A stretch of DNA of 20,724 nucleotides, from positions 1 through 20,724 of the forward strand of contig CAKRPI010000035.1 in the NCBI GenBank assembly GCA_934376945.1. Reading direction: 5' to 3'. Made by a program: the position numbers and the translations under genes. The notes beneath the pieces are model-generated. The model was not told where the DNA came from and searched no databases. It was given only the letters and a program-made list of their open reading frames with translations. Each line of letters opens with the position of its first letter. Within the stretch, counting starts at the first letter, position 1. Source of the DNA: an uncultured Lachnospiraceae bacterium. GTDB taxonomy: Bacteria; Bacillota; Clostridia; Lachnospirales; Lachnospiraceae. Shown here one piece after another: positions 7,909 to 15,319 of this stretch.

Positions 7909-7952
7909 CGCAGCCGGCGGAAGATAGCGCTGCTGCCTGTTCCGCCGCTGCG
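7909..7952. promoter_or_regulatory. 13-bp inverted repeat in the GH3/AraC spacer
   Basis: CGCAGC-C-GGCGGAA (7909-7922) and TTCCGCCGCTGCG (7940-7952) are complementary over 13 pairs with one bulged C, around a 17-base loop. It lies 44-87 bases upstream of the GH3 start on the minus strand, so it could be an operator or a hairpin in the GH3 leader. Nearby, GTCTAC occurs twice (7965-7970 and 7972-7977), a direct repeat of the kind AraC proteins can bind. Confidence 0.45.
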
Positions 7953-8030
7953 ACTGTGTTGAATGTCTACAGTCTACTGGAAAAGGAATGTATTTAAAAG
8001 AGGCTTTTTTGCTTTCTTTTTGGGTTGATA

Positions 8031-8059
8031 TTGATATGTACAGCGTGATTTGTTAAAAT
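8031..8059 (+). promoter_or_regulatory. Sigma-A promoter of the AraC-type gene
   Basis: TTGATA (8031-8036), a 17-base spacer and TAAAAT (8054-8059), with a start near 8066, just ahead of the GGGGG ribosome site at 8073-8077. Confidence 0.65.
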
Positions 8060-8087
8060 TATTCCAATAAAAGGGGGCGATTTTGAT

Positions 8088-8939
8088 TTGAATGAACAGG
8101 AAAAGTTGGAACATGAGGTTATTTTTGAGGACATTCGTACCCAGATTTATTTTGCATGTTATATAGGGGAAGAAAAGGTACTGCCGGCGCACTGGCACGA
8201 GCATCTGGAATTGGTCTGGGTGCTTGACGGGGAGATGACTGCTTACAGCCAGGACAACGCATATGAGCTGGCATGCGGTGATCTTTTTCTGGCAAATCCA
8301 AGGGAGATCCATTATACGCACACGCATCGCGGGACGCGTTACTGCCTGCTTCAGATTCCGCCGGTTCATTTAAAACGTATCACATCGGACTGGGAAACTT
8401 TGCGTTTTCGGGAGTATATTGCACATTGTGACGAACCGGGCAGCCTGAGCAGCCGTTTTAATGATGTTTTCCGATCCATGAATTCGCTGCAGGAGAAAAA
8501 AAGCAGGGGTTATCAGCTGCTGCTTCTTTCAGAGGTTTTCCGTCTGCTTTATTTGCTGGATACGAAGGCGCGCGAGGAGCGAAAATCCGGCCGCCAGGGA
8601 GAAAATATGCGGGATCTGGAACGAATTAAGAAAAGCATGGAGTATATTCGGTCGCACTATCAGGAACCGCTGAGCCTTGCAGACGGAGCAGCCTTTCTTT
8701 CTGTGACGCCGGAACATTTTTGCCGTCTGTTTAAACGGTATACCGGGCAGACCTTTCTTGGATATCTTGGGCAGGTACGCATGACTCATTTTTATGAAGA
8801 CCTGATCGGATCGGGAGACGGCATTACACTGCTTCTGGATCGCCATGGAATTCGAAATTATAAGGTGTTTTTGCGTGAATTTAAAAAAAGCTATGGAAGA
8901 TCGCCACAGGAGGTGAGAAGGGAGCATGCGAAGAGGTGA
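8088..8939 (+). CDS. AraC-family transcriptional regulator (cupin sensor plus HTH)
   Basis: 283 aa read from a TTG start. The N-terminal half is a cupin-like ligand domain with HWHEHLELVWVLDGEM and the GDLFLANPREIH segment, typical of sugar-responsive AraC regulators. The C-terminal ~100 residues carry two helix-turn-helices (LSLADGAAFLSVTPEHFCRLFKRYTG, then the less canonical FYEDLIGSGDGITLLLDRHGI and FLREFKKSYGRSPQEVRR). TTG at 8088 is chosen because GGGGGCGA lies about 8 bases upstream and the next in-frame Met is only at residue 50, inside the cupin domain. The gene is divergent from the GH3 glycosidase, so a glycoside or its product is the likely signal. A perfect 18-bp inverted repeat begins two bases after the stop. 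Confidence 0.9.
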   Translation: MNEQEKLEHEVIFEDIRTQIYFACYIGEEKVLPAHWHEHLELVWVLDGEMTAYSQDNAYELACGDLFLANPREIHYTHTHRGTRYCLLQIPPVHLKRITSDWETLRFREYIAHCDEPGSLSSRFNDVFRSMNSLQEKKSRGYQLLLLSEVFRLLYLLDTKAREERKSGRQGENMRDLERIKKSMEYIRSHYQEPLSLADGAAFLSVTPEHFCRLFKRYTGQTFLGYLGQVRMTHFYEDLIGSGDGITLLLDRHGIRNYKVFLREFKKSYGRSPQEVRREHAKR

Positions 8940-8940
8940 G

Positions 8941-8979
8941 GGATTTTGAAGCGTACACACCGTGTACGCTTCAAAATCC
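8941..8979. repeat. Perfect 18-bp inverted repeat between convergent genes
   Basis: GGATTTTGAAGCGTACAC (8941-8958) is perfectly complementary to 8962-8979 with a 3-base loop. It lies 2 bases past the AraC stop and 23 bases past the metallophosphoesterase stop. It could end or protect both transcripts, but the flanks lack a T-run and the A/T blocks in the arms have the opposite order from a usual intrinsic terminator. Confidence 0.8.
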
Positions 8980-9001
8980 GGGTGCAATGGAAGCAGGTTA
9001 C

Positions 9002-10198
9002 TTATTTGCTTCCGTCGAAATGTACGGTGATTTCTGCGACTTCACTGTCTGTGCCGATGCGCATGGCCGGACCCCAGACACCGACGCCGGAGGTGACAAT
9101 GCTGGTCATATTTTGGATGCGGATCATACCGCAGGAATTTTTCCAGCCGATGCGTGTGGTGAGATTGCCGGGAAACAGCTGCCCATCATGGGTGTGGCCG
9201 GAGAGAACCAGATCAGCCTGCGCCTGTGAAAGCTCGTCAAGCTCAGAGGGCTGGTGGTCGATGACAAGAACAGGCCGTTCCGGACGGAGCGAATGGGTCA
9301 GTTCCTGTGCAGAGCGGCGGATAACGCCGCTTTTCTTTTTACAGGAAGCATCAAGACGGCCGATCAGATAAAAGGCATGGTCGATCAGGAGCGTTTCGTC
9401 CGCAAGCAGTGTAATGTCAGAATCACGCAGAAACTGGTCCATGCGAGGGTCGCTTCTGGTAGCAGCACTGCCGGAGTCAAAGGTAAAGCCGGCGAGAATA
9501 AGCTCATCGATATCGTGGTTGCCCCAGCAGGCGAAGCTGCCGTAAGTACTGTCAATCGATGCAAGAAGGGCGGAGATTTCCTCCGGATTCTGGATGGCAT
9601 CAAAATCGTTGTCAAAAATGTCTCCGGCAAAGAGGACAAGATCCGGTTGAATCGTATCGATCACGGCCTTCATTCGCTGCATCTGCTTCAGACCGACCGT
9701 ACCGCCAAGATGAAGGTCTGCGACAAGTGCGATCTTAAGCTGTGAAATGGGAGCATTTTTTGGAATGGAAACTTCATAGGAGCTCTTTTTAATATGGGAG
9801 GCATGCAGAATCCCATATACAGAGATCAGAAGAACAGCTGCAAAAATAACAGCACCGGTAATGCGCAGAGAATTGGCATCGATCGCAGAAAAAAGGGACT
9901 GATGGCTGATCAGGCAGTAAAAAATACGTATAAGATCGGCAATCAGTAAGAAGATCAAAAGGTACATTAAGGTTCCAAGCCAGTAATTATTGAGAATTCT
10001 TGCCGGTGCACGCAGTTGCCCCGGTGCAAAGGCAGCTGCAAGCGGAGAAAGGGCAAGAAAAATGTAGCATGTAAGAAACGGAACTACAAACCAGAGACTT
10101 CCGAGGAAGGAATGCAGTGTGCGAAACCACAGCAGCATTCGGCTGATCAGGTAAATATTCAACAGTAAATAAAGTGGCGAAAGAAGTAAAGCGCCCAT
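9002..10198 (-). CDS. Membrane-anchored calcineurin-like metallophosphoesterase
   Basis: 398 aa. Four hydrophobic segments (about 5-25, 33-57, 72-95, 112-132) anchor a C-terminal phosphoesterase domain (about 155-395). The metal-site motifs are complete: D161-x-H163 (VADLHLGG), G192-D193 (AGDIFDND), G226-N227-H228-D229, H315 (DHQP) and G334-H335-x-H337-D-G-Q. The arrangement resembles YkuE/YaeI-type phosphoesterases; related proteins act on lipid or envelope phosphates, but the substrate here is unknown. An AGGAGG site lies 7 bases before the ATG. The upstream gene is on the same strand; a strong terminator-like hairpin sits only 23 bases before the start, so expression depends on read-through or on a promoter overlapping the hairpin. 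Confidence 0.92.
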   Translation of the reverse strand: MGALLLSPLYLLLNIYLISRMLLWFRTLHSFLGSLWFVVPFLTCYIFLALSPLAAAFAPGQLRAPARILNNYWLGTLMYLLIFLLIADLIRIFYCLISHQSLFSAIDANSLRITGAVIFAAVLLISVYGILHASHIKKSSYEVSIPKNAPISQLKIALVADLHLGGTVGLKQMQRMKAVIDTIQPDLVLFAGDIFDNDFDAIQNPEEISALLASIDSTYGSFACWGNHDIDELILAGFTFDSGSAATRSDPRMDQFLRDSDITLLADETLLIDHAFYLIGRLDASCKKKSGVIRRSAQELTHSLRPERPVLVIDHQPSELDELSQAQADLVLSGHTHDGQLFPGNLTTRIGWKNSCGMIRIQNMTSIVTSGVGVWGPAMRIGTDSEVAEITVHFDGSK

Positions 10199-10220
10199 TT
10201 TAGTCCTCCTGCCTAAAATG

Positions 10221-10250
10221 AAGAAAACGCGCGTTCCCGCGCGTTTTCTT
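10221..10250. terminator. Symmetric intrinsic terminator hairpin
   Basis: A perfect 13-bp stem (AAGAAAACGCGCG with CGCGCGTTTTCTT) around a 4-base loop. The A-block pairs with the T-block, as in many Clostridia terminators. It ends the 10284-11267 transcript on the minus strand and stands just before the metallophosphoesterase ribosome site. Confidence 0.85.
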
Positions 10251-10283
10251 GTTCAGGTAATTTTAAAAGCCTTGTTTTCTGTT

Positions 10284-11267
10284 TTAGCCAACAGCTACTT
10301 CTGATTCAGCTTCGCCTGCGATGTCTTCTACTGCATCTTCGATAGAATCAGCCGGGGATTCAACATCCTGAGCCTGAAGTGCTTCATCCGGAACAGTGAT
10401 CTCAACTGCGTCACCGTATGAGCAGGTCATATCAAAGGATGCATCATTAAGTACGAGTTCTGCTGTGGAATTATCCTCGGAAGATGCAAGAGTACCTGCA
10501 AGCAGTGCATTTAAATTGGTCAGGTCGCTGTCGTTGAGATCTACATGCATGCTGACCGGAAGATACGTTGTGGTATCTACGTAGTACTGAAGCTTCATGG
10601 AGATGCCGTCCAGGTAAGCAAGTGCGGCTGAAACATCTTCATCGGAGGAGAGATCCTCGCCTGCAAGCTCAGAGGTCTTATTGATCAGGGTATTCAGGGA
10701 ATTCTTGTCGACAACTGCTGTCAGAAGGTAGCATTCCTTACCATCGACATCAGCGGCTTCCGGAGCAAGCTCAAAGTTCAGTCCCCAGTCTGCGTAATCA
10801 GATACGGTGAATGACTGGGACAGAGAGATCAGCTGCTTATAGTCAATGCTGGAGTCGGTCGTATGAGTCCATTCACCCTCTCCGGTAGCGGAGTCTTCAG
10901 CGTAGGTGTAGGTATCAAGAGCGCCGTTTTCATTTGTAACACCGTAGGTCTTCAGCTTCATTGACTGATTCTGACCGAAGAAGGACATGTCTACGCCGCC
11001 TTCCATTTTCATTGCAAACGGATCAAGGGTGGCAGCCATATCGAAATCACCGGTTACCTTTCCTGCAATTGAGGAGGTAGTAGAACCATCGCTGACATTA
11101 ACCGCACCATCAAGATTCATTTTCATATTGATGGTAGTACTTGTAGTGTCTTTGGATACGTCCTGCATTTTCTGAAGAACATCGTTTGCTGTCATGGTGT
11201 TGTCAAAACCGCACAGCATGGAAGCTGTACCGAGAACTGCAAGGCCAAGCACTAATTTCTTTTTCAT
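10284..11267 (-). CDS. Exported LolA/LppX-like protein (possibly DUF6612)
   Basis: 327 aa. A signal sequence (MKKKLVLGLAVLGTASML) is followed by C19, but the residues before the Cys (S-M-L) do not make a good lipobox, so lipoprotein status is doubtful. The mature part is rich in beta-strand-like segments with repeated phrases such as MKMNLDGAVNVSDG, DFDMAATLDPFAMKMEGGVD and LQYYVDTTTYLPVSMHVDL. These resemble the LppX/LolA half-barrel fold of Firmicutes DUF6612 proteins; this is a pattern judgement only. Such proteins are thought to bind hydrophobic ligands, but none is proven here. The last 30 residues are strongly acidic. It has its own promoter (11392-11364), a leader of about 90 bases and an AAAGGAA ribosome site, and is followed by a hairpin terminator. 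Confidence 0.75.
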   Translation of the reverse strand: MKKKLVLGLAVLGTASMLCGFDNTMTANDVLQKMQDVSKDTTSTTINMKMNLDGAVNVSDGSTTSSIAGKVTGDFDMAATLDPFAMKMEGGVDMSFFGQNQSMKLKTYGVTNENGALDTYTYAEDSATGEGEWTHTTDSSIDYKQLISLSQSFTVSDYADWGLNFELAPEAADVDGKECYLLTAVVDKNSLNTLINKTSELAGEDLSSDEDVSAALAYLDGISMKLQYYVDTTTYLPVSMHVDLNDSDLTNLNALLAGTLASSEDNSTAELVLNDASFDMTCSYGDAVEITVPDEALQAQDVESPADSIEDAVEDIAGEAESEVAVG

Positions 11268-11363
11268 AATCCCAAATTCCTTTCTGTAGTAAAGTTGACT
11301 GAAACGTCAGATGTAATAGTAAATTTGCCTGCGAAAAACGCAGAAAAACTCTAAATTGCAATC

Positions 11364-11392
11364 ATTATATCACTGTTATTTTTTAGTGTCCA
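11364..11392 (-). promoter_or_regulatory. Sigma-A promoter of the 10284-11267 gene
   Basis: On the minus strand TGGACA (11392-11387), a 17-base spacer and a perfect TATAAT (11369-11364). With the folC promoter at 11514 it accounts for the 345-bp divergent spacer 11268-11612, in which I see no gene. Confidence 0.7.
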
Positions 11393-11513
11393 GAGAAAGA
11401 AAATATTCATGGCAAAATTAAGGTTTTATTAATGAGCGGTGCCAAAATTCAGAAAGGGCTGAAAAACAGAGTGATTTCTGTCATTTGGTGTTTCTTTTTG
11501 CGAAAAATAAATC

Positions 11514-11541
11514 TTGAAAACAGAGGTGGCTGTGGTATCAT
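11514..11541 (+). promoter_or_regulatory. Extended -10 promoter of the folC operon
   Basis: TTGAAA (11514-11519), a 16-base spacer and TATCAT (11536-11541) preceded by TGG, giving an extended -10. The start near 11548 leaves a leader of about 65 bases before the folC ATG. Confidence 0.65.
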
Positions 11542-11612
11542 GGATAGCGTGGTATCTGAAAAAAGAGGACACGGCAGAAAGAAGCAGACCGTACAGAAAA
11601 AGGGAGACAGTC

Positions 11613-12923
11613 ATGAATTATACAGAAGCAGTAAATTACATAGAAGAAGTACCAAAGTTTACAAAAAAGAACAAACCGGAAAATACGCTGGAGCTGATTC
11701 GCCGGATCGGACATCCGGAACGTGCAATGAAGGTGATCCACGTAGCAGGAACAAATGGAAAGGGTTCAGTCTGTGCCTTTCTTTCTTCCATTTTGACGAG
11801 AGCAGGAAAGCGGACCGGATTGTTTACCTCTCCGCATCTGGTTGAGATCACGGAGCGCTTTCAGATCAACGGGGAAAACGCTTCACATGAAGTATTTGCG
11901 CGGGCATTTACGAGAGTAAAAGAGGAAGTAGATGCAATGATAAAGGAGGGCTATGCGCATCCGGCGTATTTTGAACTTCTGTTTGCGGCAGGACTTCTGA
12001 TTTTTGCGGAAGAGAAGGTGGAATATCTGGTCATGGAAACCGGACTTGGGGGCAGGCTTGATGCAACGAATCTTGTGGAGCATCCGATTGCGGTGGTACT
12101 GACAACGATCAGCCTGGATCACATGGAGTACCTCGGAGACACAGTGGCGAAAATTGCTGCTGAAAAGGCCGGGATTATAAAAGAAGGCGTGCCGGTGATC
12201 TTTGATGCACGAAATCCGGAATCTGAAAAGGTCATCCGCAGAACAGCGCAGGAGAAGCATGCACCAGTATATCCATACTATGCAGATCAGTGTGAAATTC
12301 TGGATAAGACGGACAAAAGCATTGATTTTCTGCTGGATTGCAGGTATGATGGAACGGATCATGGCAAGATGCGTATTACAGTGCCTTATCTGGCAGAATA
12401 TCAGCTTGTAAACAGTGCACTTGCCGTGACTGCGATGCATGTAATTGATAAAAACGGCACAGTCAGCGACGATGAGATTGCGGCAGCAATTGCAGCAACG
12501 AAATGGCAGGGCAGAATGGAAACGGTACTTCCGGGGGTTGTGCTGGATGGCGCACACAATGCGGATGGAATCAAAGAATTCATTCGCACGGTCGTAGGAG
12601 TGCAGGAGCACAGACCGGTATCGCTGCTGTTTTCCGCAGTCGTTGAAAAGGAATACGCGAAAATGATTGCAGAAATCTGTGAAAGTGTGCATGCGGCTTC
12701 CATCGTTGTGACACAGATCGATGGAGCGAGAGTTGTTCCGGCAGAGGTGTTAGGCGACGTATTCCGGAAATATACAGATGCGGAGATCATCGTACAGCCG
12801 GATGTGGAGCAGGCATTTGAAACAGCACTTGCAAAGAGGGGAGACGGAATGCTGTTTTGTGCCGGATCGCTGTATCTTGTGGGAGATATCAAGGCGATCC
12901 TGAAAAGGAAAAAAGAGGCGTAA
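11613..12923 (+). CDS. folC: Folylpolyglutamate synthase / dihydrofolate synthase
   Basis: 436 aa, the usual size. This cytoplasmic Mur-ligase-family enzyme adds glutamate to dihydropteroate and/or folates using ATP. Visible motifs are the P-loop AGTNGKGS (45-52), FTSPHLVEITERFQING (71-87), METGLGGRLDATN (141-153), the TTISLDHMEYLG segment (164-175) and DGAHN near the start of the C-terminal domain. The reading frame is open further upstream to a TTG at 11514, but that region is the promoter; ATG 11613 has an AGGGAG site 6 bases before it and starts the family-typical NYTEAVNYI. First gene of an operon with a 52-aa protein and a zinc-ribbon TPR protein. Whether it carries the dihydrofolate synthase activity as well cannot be decided from this. 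Confidence 0.95.
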   Translation: MNYTEAVNYIEEVPKFTKKNKPENTLELIRRIGHPERAMKVIHVAGTNGKGSVCAFLSSILTRAGKRTGLFTSPHLVEITERFQINGENASHEVFARAFTRVKEEVDAMIKEGYAHPAYFELLFAAGLLIFAEEKVEYLVMETGLGGRLDATNLVEHPIAVVLTTISLDHMEYLGDTVAKIAAEKAGIIKEGVPVIFDARNPESEKVIRRTAQEKHAPVYPYYADQCEILDKTDKSIDFLLDCRYDGTDHGKMRITVPYLAEYQLVNSALAVTAMHVIDKNGTVSDDEIAAAIAATKWQGRMETVLPGVVLDGAHNADGIKEFIRTVVGVQEHRPVSLLFSAVVEKEYAKMIAEICESVHAASIVVTQIDGARVVPAEVLGDVFRKYTDAEIIVQPDVEQAFETALAKRGDGMLFCAGSLYLVGDIKAILKRKKEA

Positions 12924-12946
12924 AGAACAGAATAAGGAGATATTCG

Positions 12947-13105
12947 ATGATTAATTACGAAGAAGAACTGAAGAAATACCATCCGAGCATGGATGTCAAT
13001 GAGGCTGAGGATGCGATCTACAGCCGTGATCTCACGGATATGACGGATATTCTGAAGGAAATGATGAAGGAAGAAAAGAAGAACAGAAAGCAGGGGAATT
13101 CATGA
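12947..13105 (+). CDS. Small hypothetical protein, 52 aa
   Basis: A small, highly charged protein, MINYEEELKKYHPSM at the N-terminus and a Lys/Glu-rich helical tail (DILKEMMKEEKKNRKQ). It has no signal peptide, membrane segment or cysteine, so it is probably a soluble helical protein. ATG 12947 is chosen over longer in-frame options because AAGGAG lies 8 bases upstream and the extension would overlap folC. The gap to folC is 23 bases, and its stop overlaps the next start as ATGA (13102-13105), so translation is probably coupled to the TPR protein. Not recognised; a partner of the TPR protein is a reasonable guess. Confidence 0.75.
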   Translation: MINYEEELKKYHPSMDVNEAEDAIYSRDLTDMTDILKEMMKEEKKNRKQGNS

Positions 13106-14721
13106 GATGCATTTACTGTAAAACCCCTCTTGCTGCGATCGATTACTGTCCGGGCTGCGGTGCGGATGTTACGATCCAGAAACGGATCTTCAGGATATCG
13201 AATCTGCTTTATAACGAGGGGCTTGAAAAAGCGCTGGTGAGGGACATGGAAGGCGCGATTGTCTGTCTGAAGCGCAGTCTCAAATTCAATAAGGAAAATA
13301 TCGATGCGCGCAATCTTCTTGGTCTGTGTTATTATGAAACGGGTGAGGCGGTGGCCGCACTGTGCGAATGGGTCATCAGTAAAAACCTGAAGTCAGAGGA
13401 CAATCTGGCAGACCGGTATATTAATGTGCTACAATCGAATAAAAACAGACTTGATACGATCAATCAGACGATTCGGAAGTATAACCAGTGTGTACAGTAC
13501 TGCCGTGAGGATAATGAGGATATGGCGATCATTCAGCTGAAAAAGGTGATCAGTCAGAATCCGAAGCTGGTTAAGGCGTATCAGCTGCTGGCGCTGCTTT
13601 ATATGAAGCGTCAGGAATATGAGCGTGCGCGAAAGCTTCTGAAAAAGGCGGCCAATATTGACACTACGAATACAACGACACTGCGTTATCTTCAGGAGAT
13701 CGAAGATGCGACCGGCCGCAGTACGAATCTGAACCGGCACAATAAAAAGTATGAAAAGGACAAAGGGGAACAGGTTTCCGGAACCTTGCGTTATATGAGC
13801 GGCACCGAGATGGTGATTCAGCCGACAACGTTCCGGGACAGTTCAACGATTGCCACATTTATCAATATTGTGCTTGGAATTTTGCTTGGAGGGGCAATCG
13901 TCTGGTTTCTTGTGGTACCGGCCAGCCGTCAGACGATCAATGATAATGCCAACCGTCAGGTGACAGATGCAAATACAAAGCTTGCAACAGAATCCGCGCG
14001 GGCACAGAACCTTCAGGATGAGATTGACGGCTATAAAAAGCAGGTGGAAGATGCGCAGCAGGAACGGGATGAGGCAGTTGCCAAGGCAGAGAGCTATAAT
14101 AAGCTGCTTGACGCAGCGAATCTGTACATTACAGATGGCGGCACATCTGCGGCAAATGCAGTCGGAGACCTGGATGCGTCTGCCTATGAGGGCAGTGCGA
14201 AAACGCTGTATGAAAGCATGGCCGGAGCGGTGAGCACTACTTTGTTTAATCAGTATTACAATTCAGGAACGACAGCATATATGGCAAAGGATTATGCCTC
14301 CGCAGCGGCACAGCTGAAGAAGGCAGTCGAAGCCGATCCGGAGCGTACAAACAGCCAGTATGCAGATGCACTTTTGTATATGGGAATTGCGTATCTGCAG
14401 CTTGGAGACCAGTCAAGTGCAAAAGCGGCCTATGAGGAGCTGCTGAAATATTATCCGGAAAAAGCAGCGACCGTACAGGGATATTTTTCCGGCACATCAG
14501 ATATTTCATCCGACAGTGCAGCGGACCTGAGCGGTCTTGGCGATGCTGCAACAGGGCAGACTGCATCAGACGGTACAACAGAACCGACCGGAGATACCGA
14601 TGGATCTGTAACAATTATTGACGGCGGCAGTCAGAATCTTCCGCAACCGGATTCCTATGTGGCATGGACTGACCCGAATACCGGAGAACAGTATGACCAG
14701 TATGGAAATAAGATGTCGTAA
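13102..14721 (+). CDS. Zinc-ribbon, TPR and coiled-coil membrane protein
   Basis: 539 aa with a clear multi-part layout. Residues 3-19 are a small zinc ribbon (C3-x2-C6, C16-x2-C19). Residues about 30-200 are tetratricopeptide-like helical repeats (for example AIVCLKRSLKFNKENIDARN and AYQLLALLYMKRQEYERARK). Residues 250-272 form one transmembrane helix. A coiled coil follows (about 283-338). More TPRs occur at about 385-455, then a Ser/Gly/Thr/Asp-rich linker (465-515) and a short C-terminal SYVAWTDPNTGEQYDQYGN motif. There is no signal peptide, so the zinc ribbon and first TPRs should be cytoplasmic and the second TPR block outside. This suggests an envelope scaffold; function unknown. The ATG overlaps the 52-aa gene and a strong terminator follows. 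Confidence 0.88.
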   Translation: MRCIYCKTPLAAIDYCPGCGADVTIQKRIFRISNLLYNEGLEKALVRDMEGAIVCLKRSLKFNKENIDARNLLGLCYYETGEAVAALCEWVISKNLKSEDNLADRYINVLQSNKNRLDTINQTIRKYNQCVQYCREDNEDMAIIQLKKVISQNPKLVKAYQLLALLYMKRQEYERARKLLKKAANIDTTNTTTLRYLQEIEDATGRSTNLNRHNKKYEKDKGEQVSGTLRYMSGTEMVIQPTTFRDSSTIATFINIVLGILLGGAIVWFLVVPASRQTINDNANRQVTDANTKLATESARAQNLQDEIDGYKKQVEDAQQERDEAVAKAESYNKLLDAANLYITDGGTSAANAVGDLDASAYEGSAKTLYESMAGAVSTTLFNQYYNSGTTAYMAKDYASAAAQLKKAVEADPERTNSQYADALLYMGIAYLQLGDQSSAKAAYEELLKYYPEKAATVQGYFSGTSDISSDSAADLSGLGDAATGQTASDGTTEPTGDTDGSVTIIDGGSQNLPQPDSYVAWTDPNTGEQYDQYGNKMS

Positions 14722-14763
14722 GAGACAGAAGAGAACCAGAGCGAACGCCTTGTGTGTTATTTT

Positions 14764-14810
14764 ACAGAAGGGCATAGTACAGAAGAAAAAACTGTACTGT
14801 GCCCTTCTGT
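14764..14810 (+). terminator. Intrinsic terminator of the folC operon
   Basis: A 19-bp stem (14764-14782 with 14792-14810, one G-U pair), a 9-base A-rich loop and a following ATTTTTAT tract. It separates the folC operon from spoIIAA, whose start is only 50 bases downstream. Confidence 0.92.
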
Positions 14811-14860
14811 ATTTTTATGTCGAATAAAAGGGATTAAAGGAATTAAAGGAGGAGATTTTT

Positions 14861-15196
14861 ATGGAGCATCATTTTACCCTCAGTGGAACGACACTGACTG
14901 TACATCTTCCGGCAGAGCTTGATCACTGCAGCTCGCAGCAGTTAAGACAGGAGATCGACCGGCTGATACGCGCACGGAATATCAGAAGCATTCTGTTTGA
15001 TTTTGGCACTACAGAATTTATGGACAGCTCCGGAATCGGGATGCTGCTGACCAGCTATAAAACGATGCGCTTTATGGGAGGCACGGTCCTGATCATCAAT
15101 GCAGGGGAACGGATGCGCCGCATCCTGACACTTTCCGGGCTGGATCGATTCATCGATATCTATCAGGGTCTCCCCCGGGAATCCGATTTGATATGA
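14861..15196 (+). CDS. spoIIAA: Anti-sigma-F factor antagonist SpoIIAA
   Basis: 111 aa STAS-domain protein of the forespore partner switch. SpoIIAA in its unphosphorylated form binds SpoIIAB and frees sigma-F; SpoIIAB inactivates it by phosphorylation, and SpoIIE reverses this. The phosphorylation site motif M54-D55-S56-S57-G58-I59-G60 is present, with S56 aligned to Ser58 of Bacillus subtilis. The LPAELDHCSS and TLSGLDRFI segments are typical. AAAGGAGGAG lies 6-7 bases before the ATG. Unlike the tight Bacillus operon, a 123-bp gap with a large hairpin separates it from spoIIAB. Confidence 0.96.
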   Translation: MEHHFTLSGTTLTVHLPAELDHCSSQQLRQEIDRLIRARNIRSILFDFGTTEFMDSSGIGMLLTSYKTMRFMGGTVLIINAGERMRRILTLSGLDRFIDIYQGLPRESDLI

Positions 15197-15217
15197 TTAC
15201 CAGTTTCATACAGCAGC

Positions 15218-15276
15218 AAAGGATACAGAAAGCACCGAAGCAAATGTATTTGCGAGAGGTGCAGGCTGTATCCTTT
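15218..15276 (+). promoter_or_regulatory. Three-tier composite hairpin between spoIIAA and spoIIAB
   Basis: 59 bases fold into three stacked helices: AAAGGATACAG/CTGTATCCTTT (11 bp; 15218-15228 with 15266-15276), GCACC/GGTGC (15232-15236 with 15258-15262), and GCAAAT/ATTTGC (15240-15245 with 15248-15253), separated by small internal loops. A run of six T lies 14 bases further on (15291-15296). It might be an mRNA stability or processing element, an attenuator, or a small inserted element. Confidence 0.6.
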
Positions 15277-15319
15277 GGGATGGGCGGAACTTTTTTAGTC
15301 ATTTAAAAGGGGGGAGAGT

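Noticed and set aside
8092..8094. ATG start for the AraC-type regulator
   Set aside because: This ATG is out of frame with the long coding region; the in-frame TTG at 8088 has the fitting ribosome site.
11514..11612. Longer folC start at a TTG (33 extra residues)
   Set aside because: The segment overlaps the -35/-10 promoter and lacks a ribosome site; ATG 11613 has AGGGAG and begins the family-typical N-terminus.
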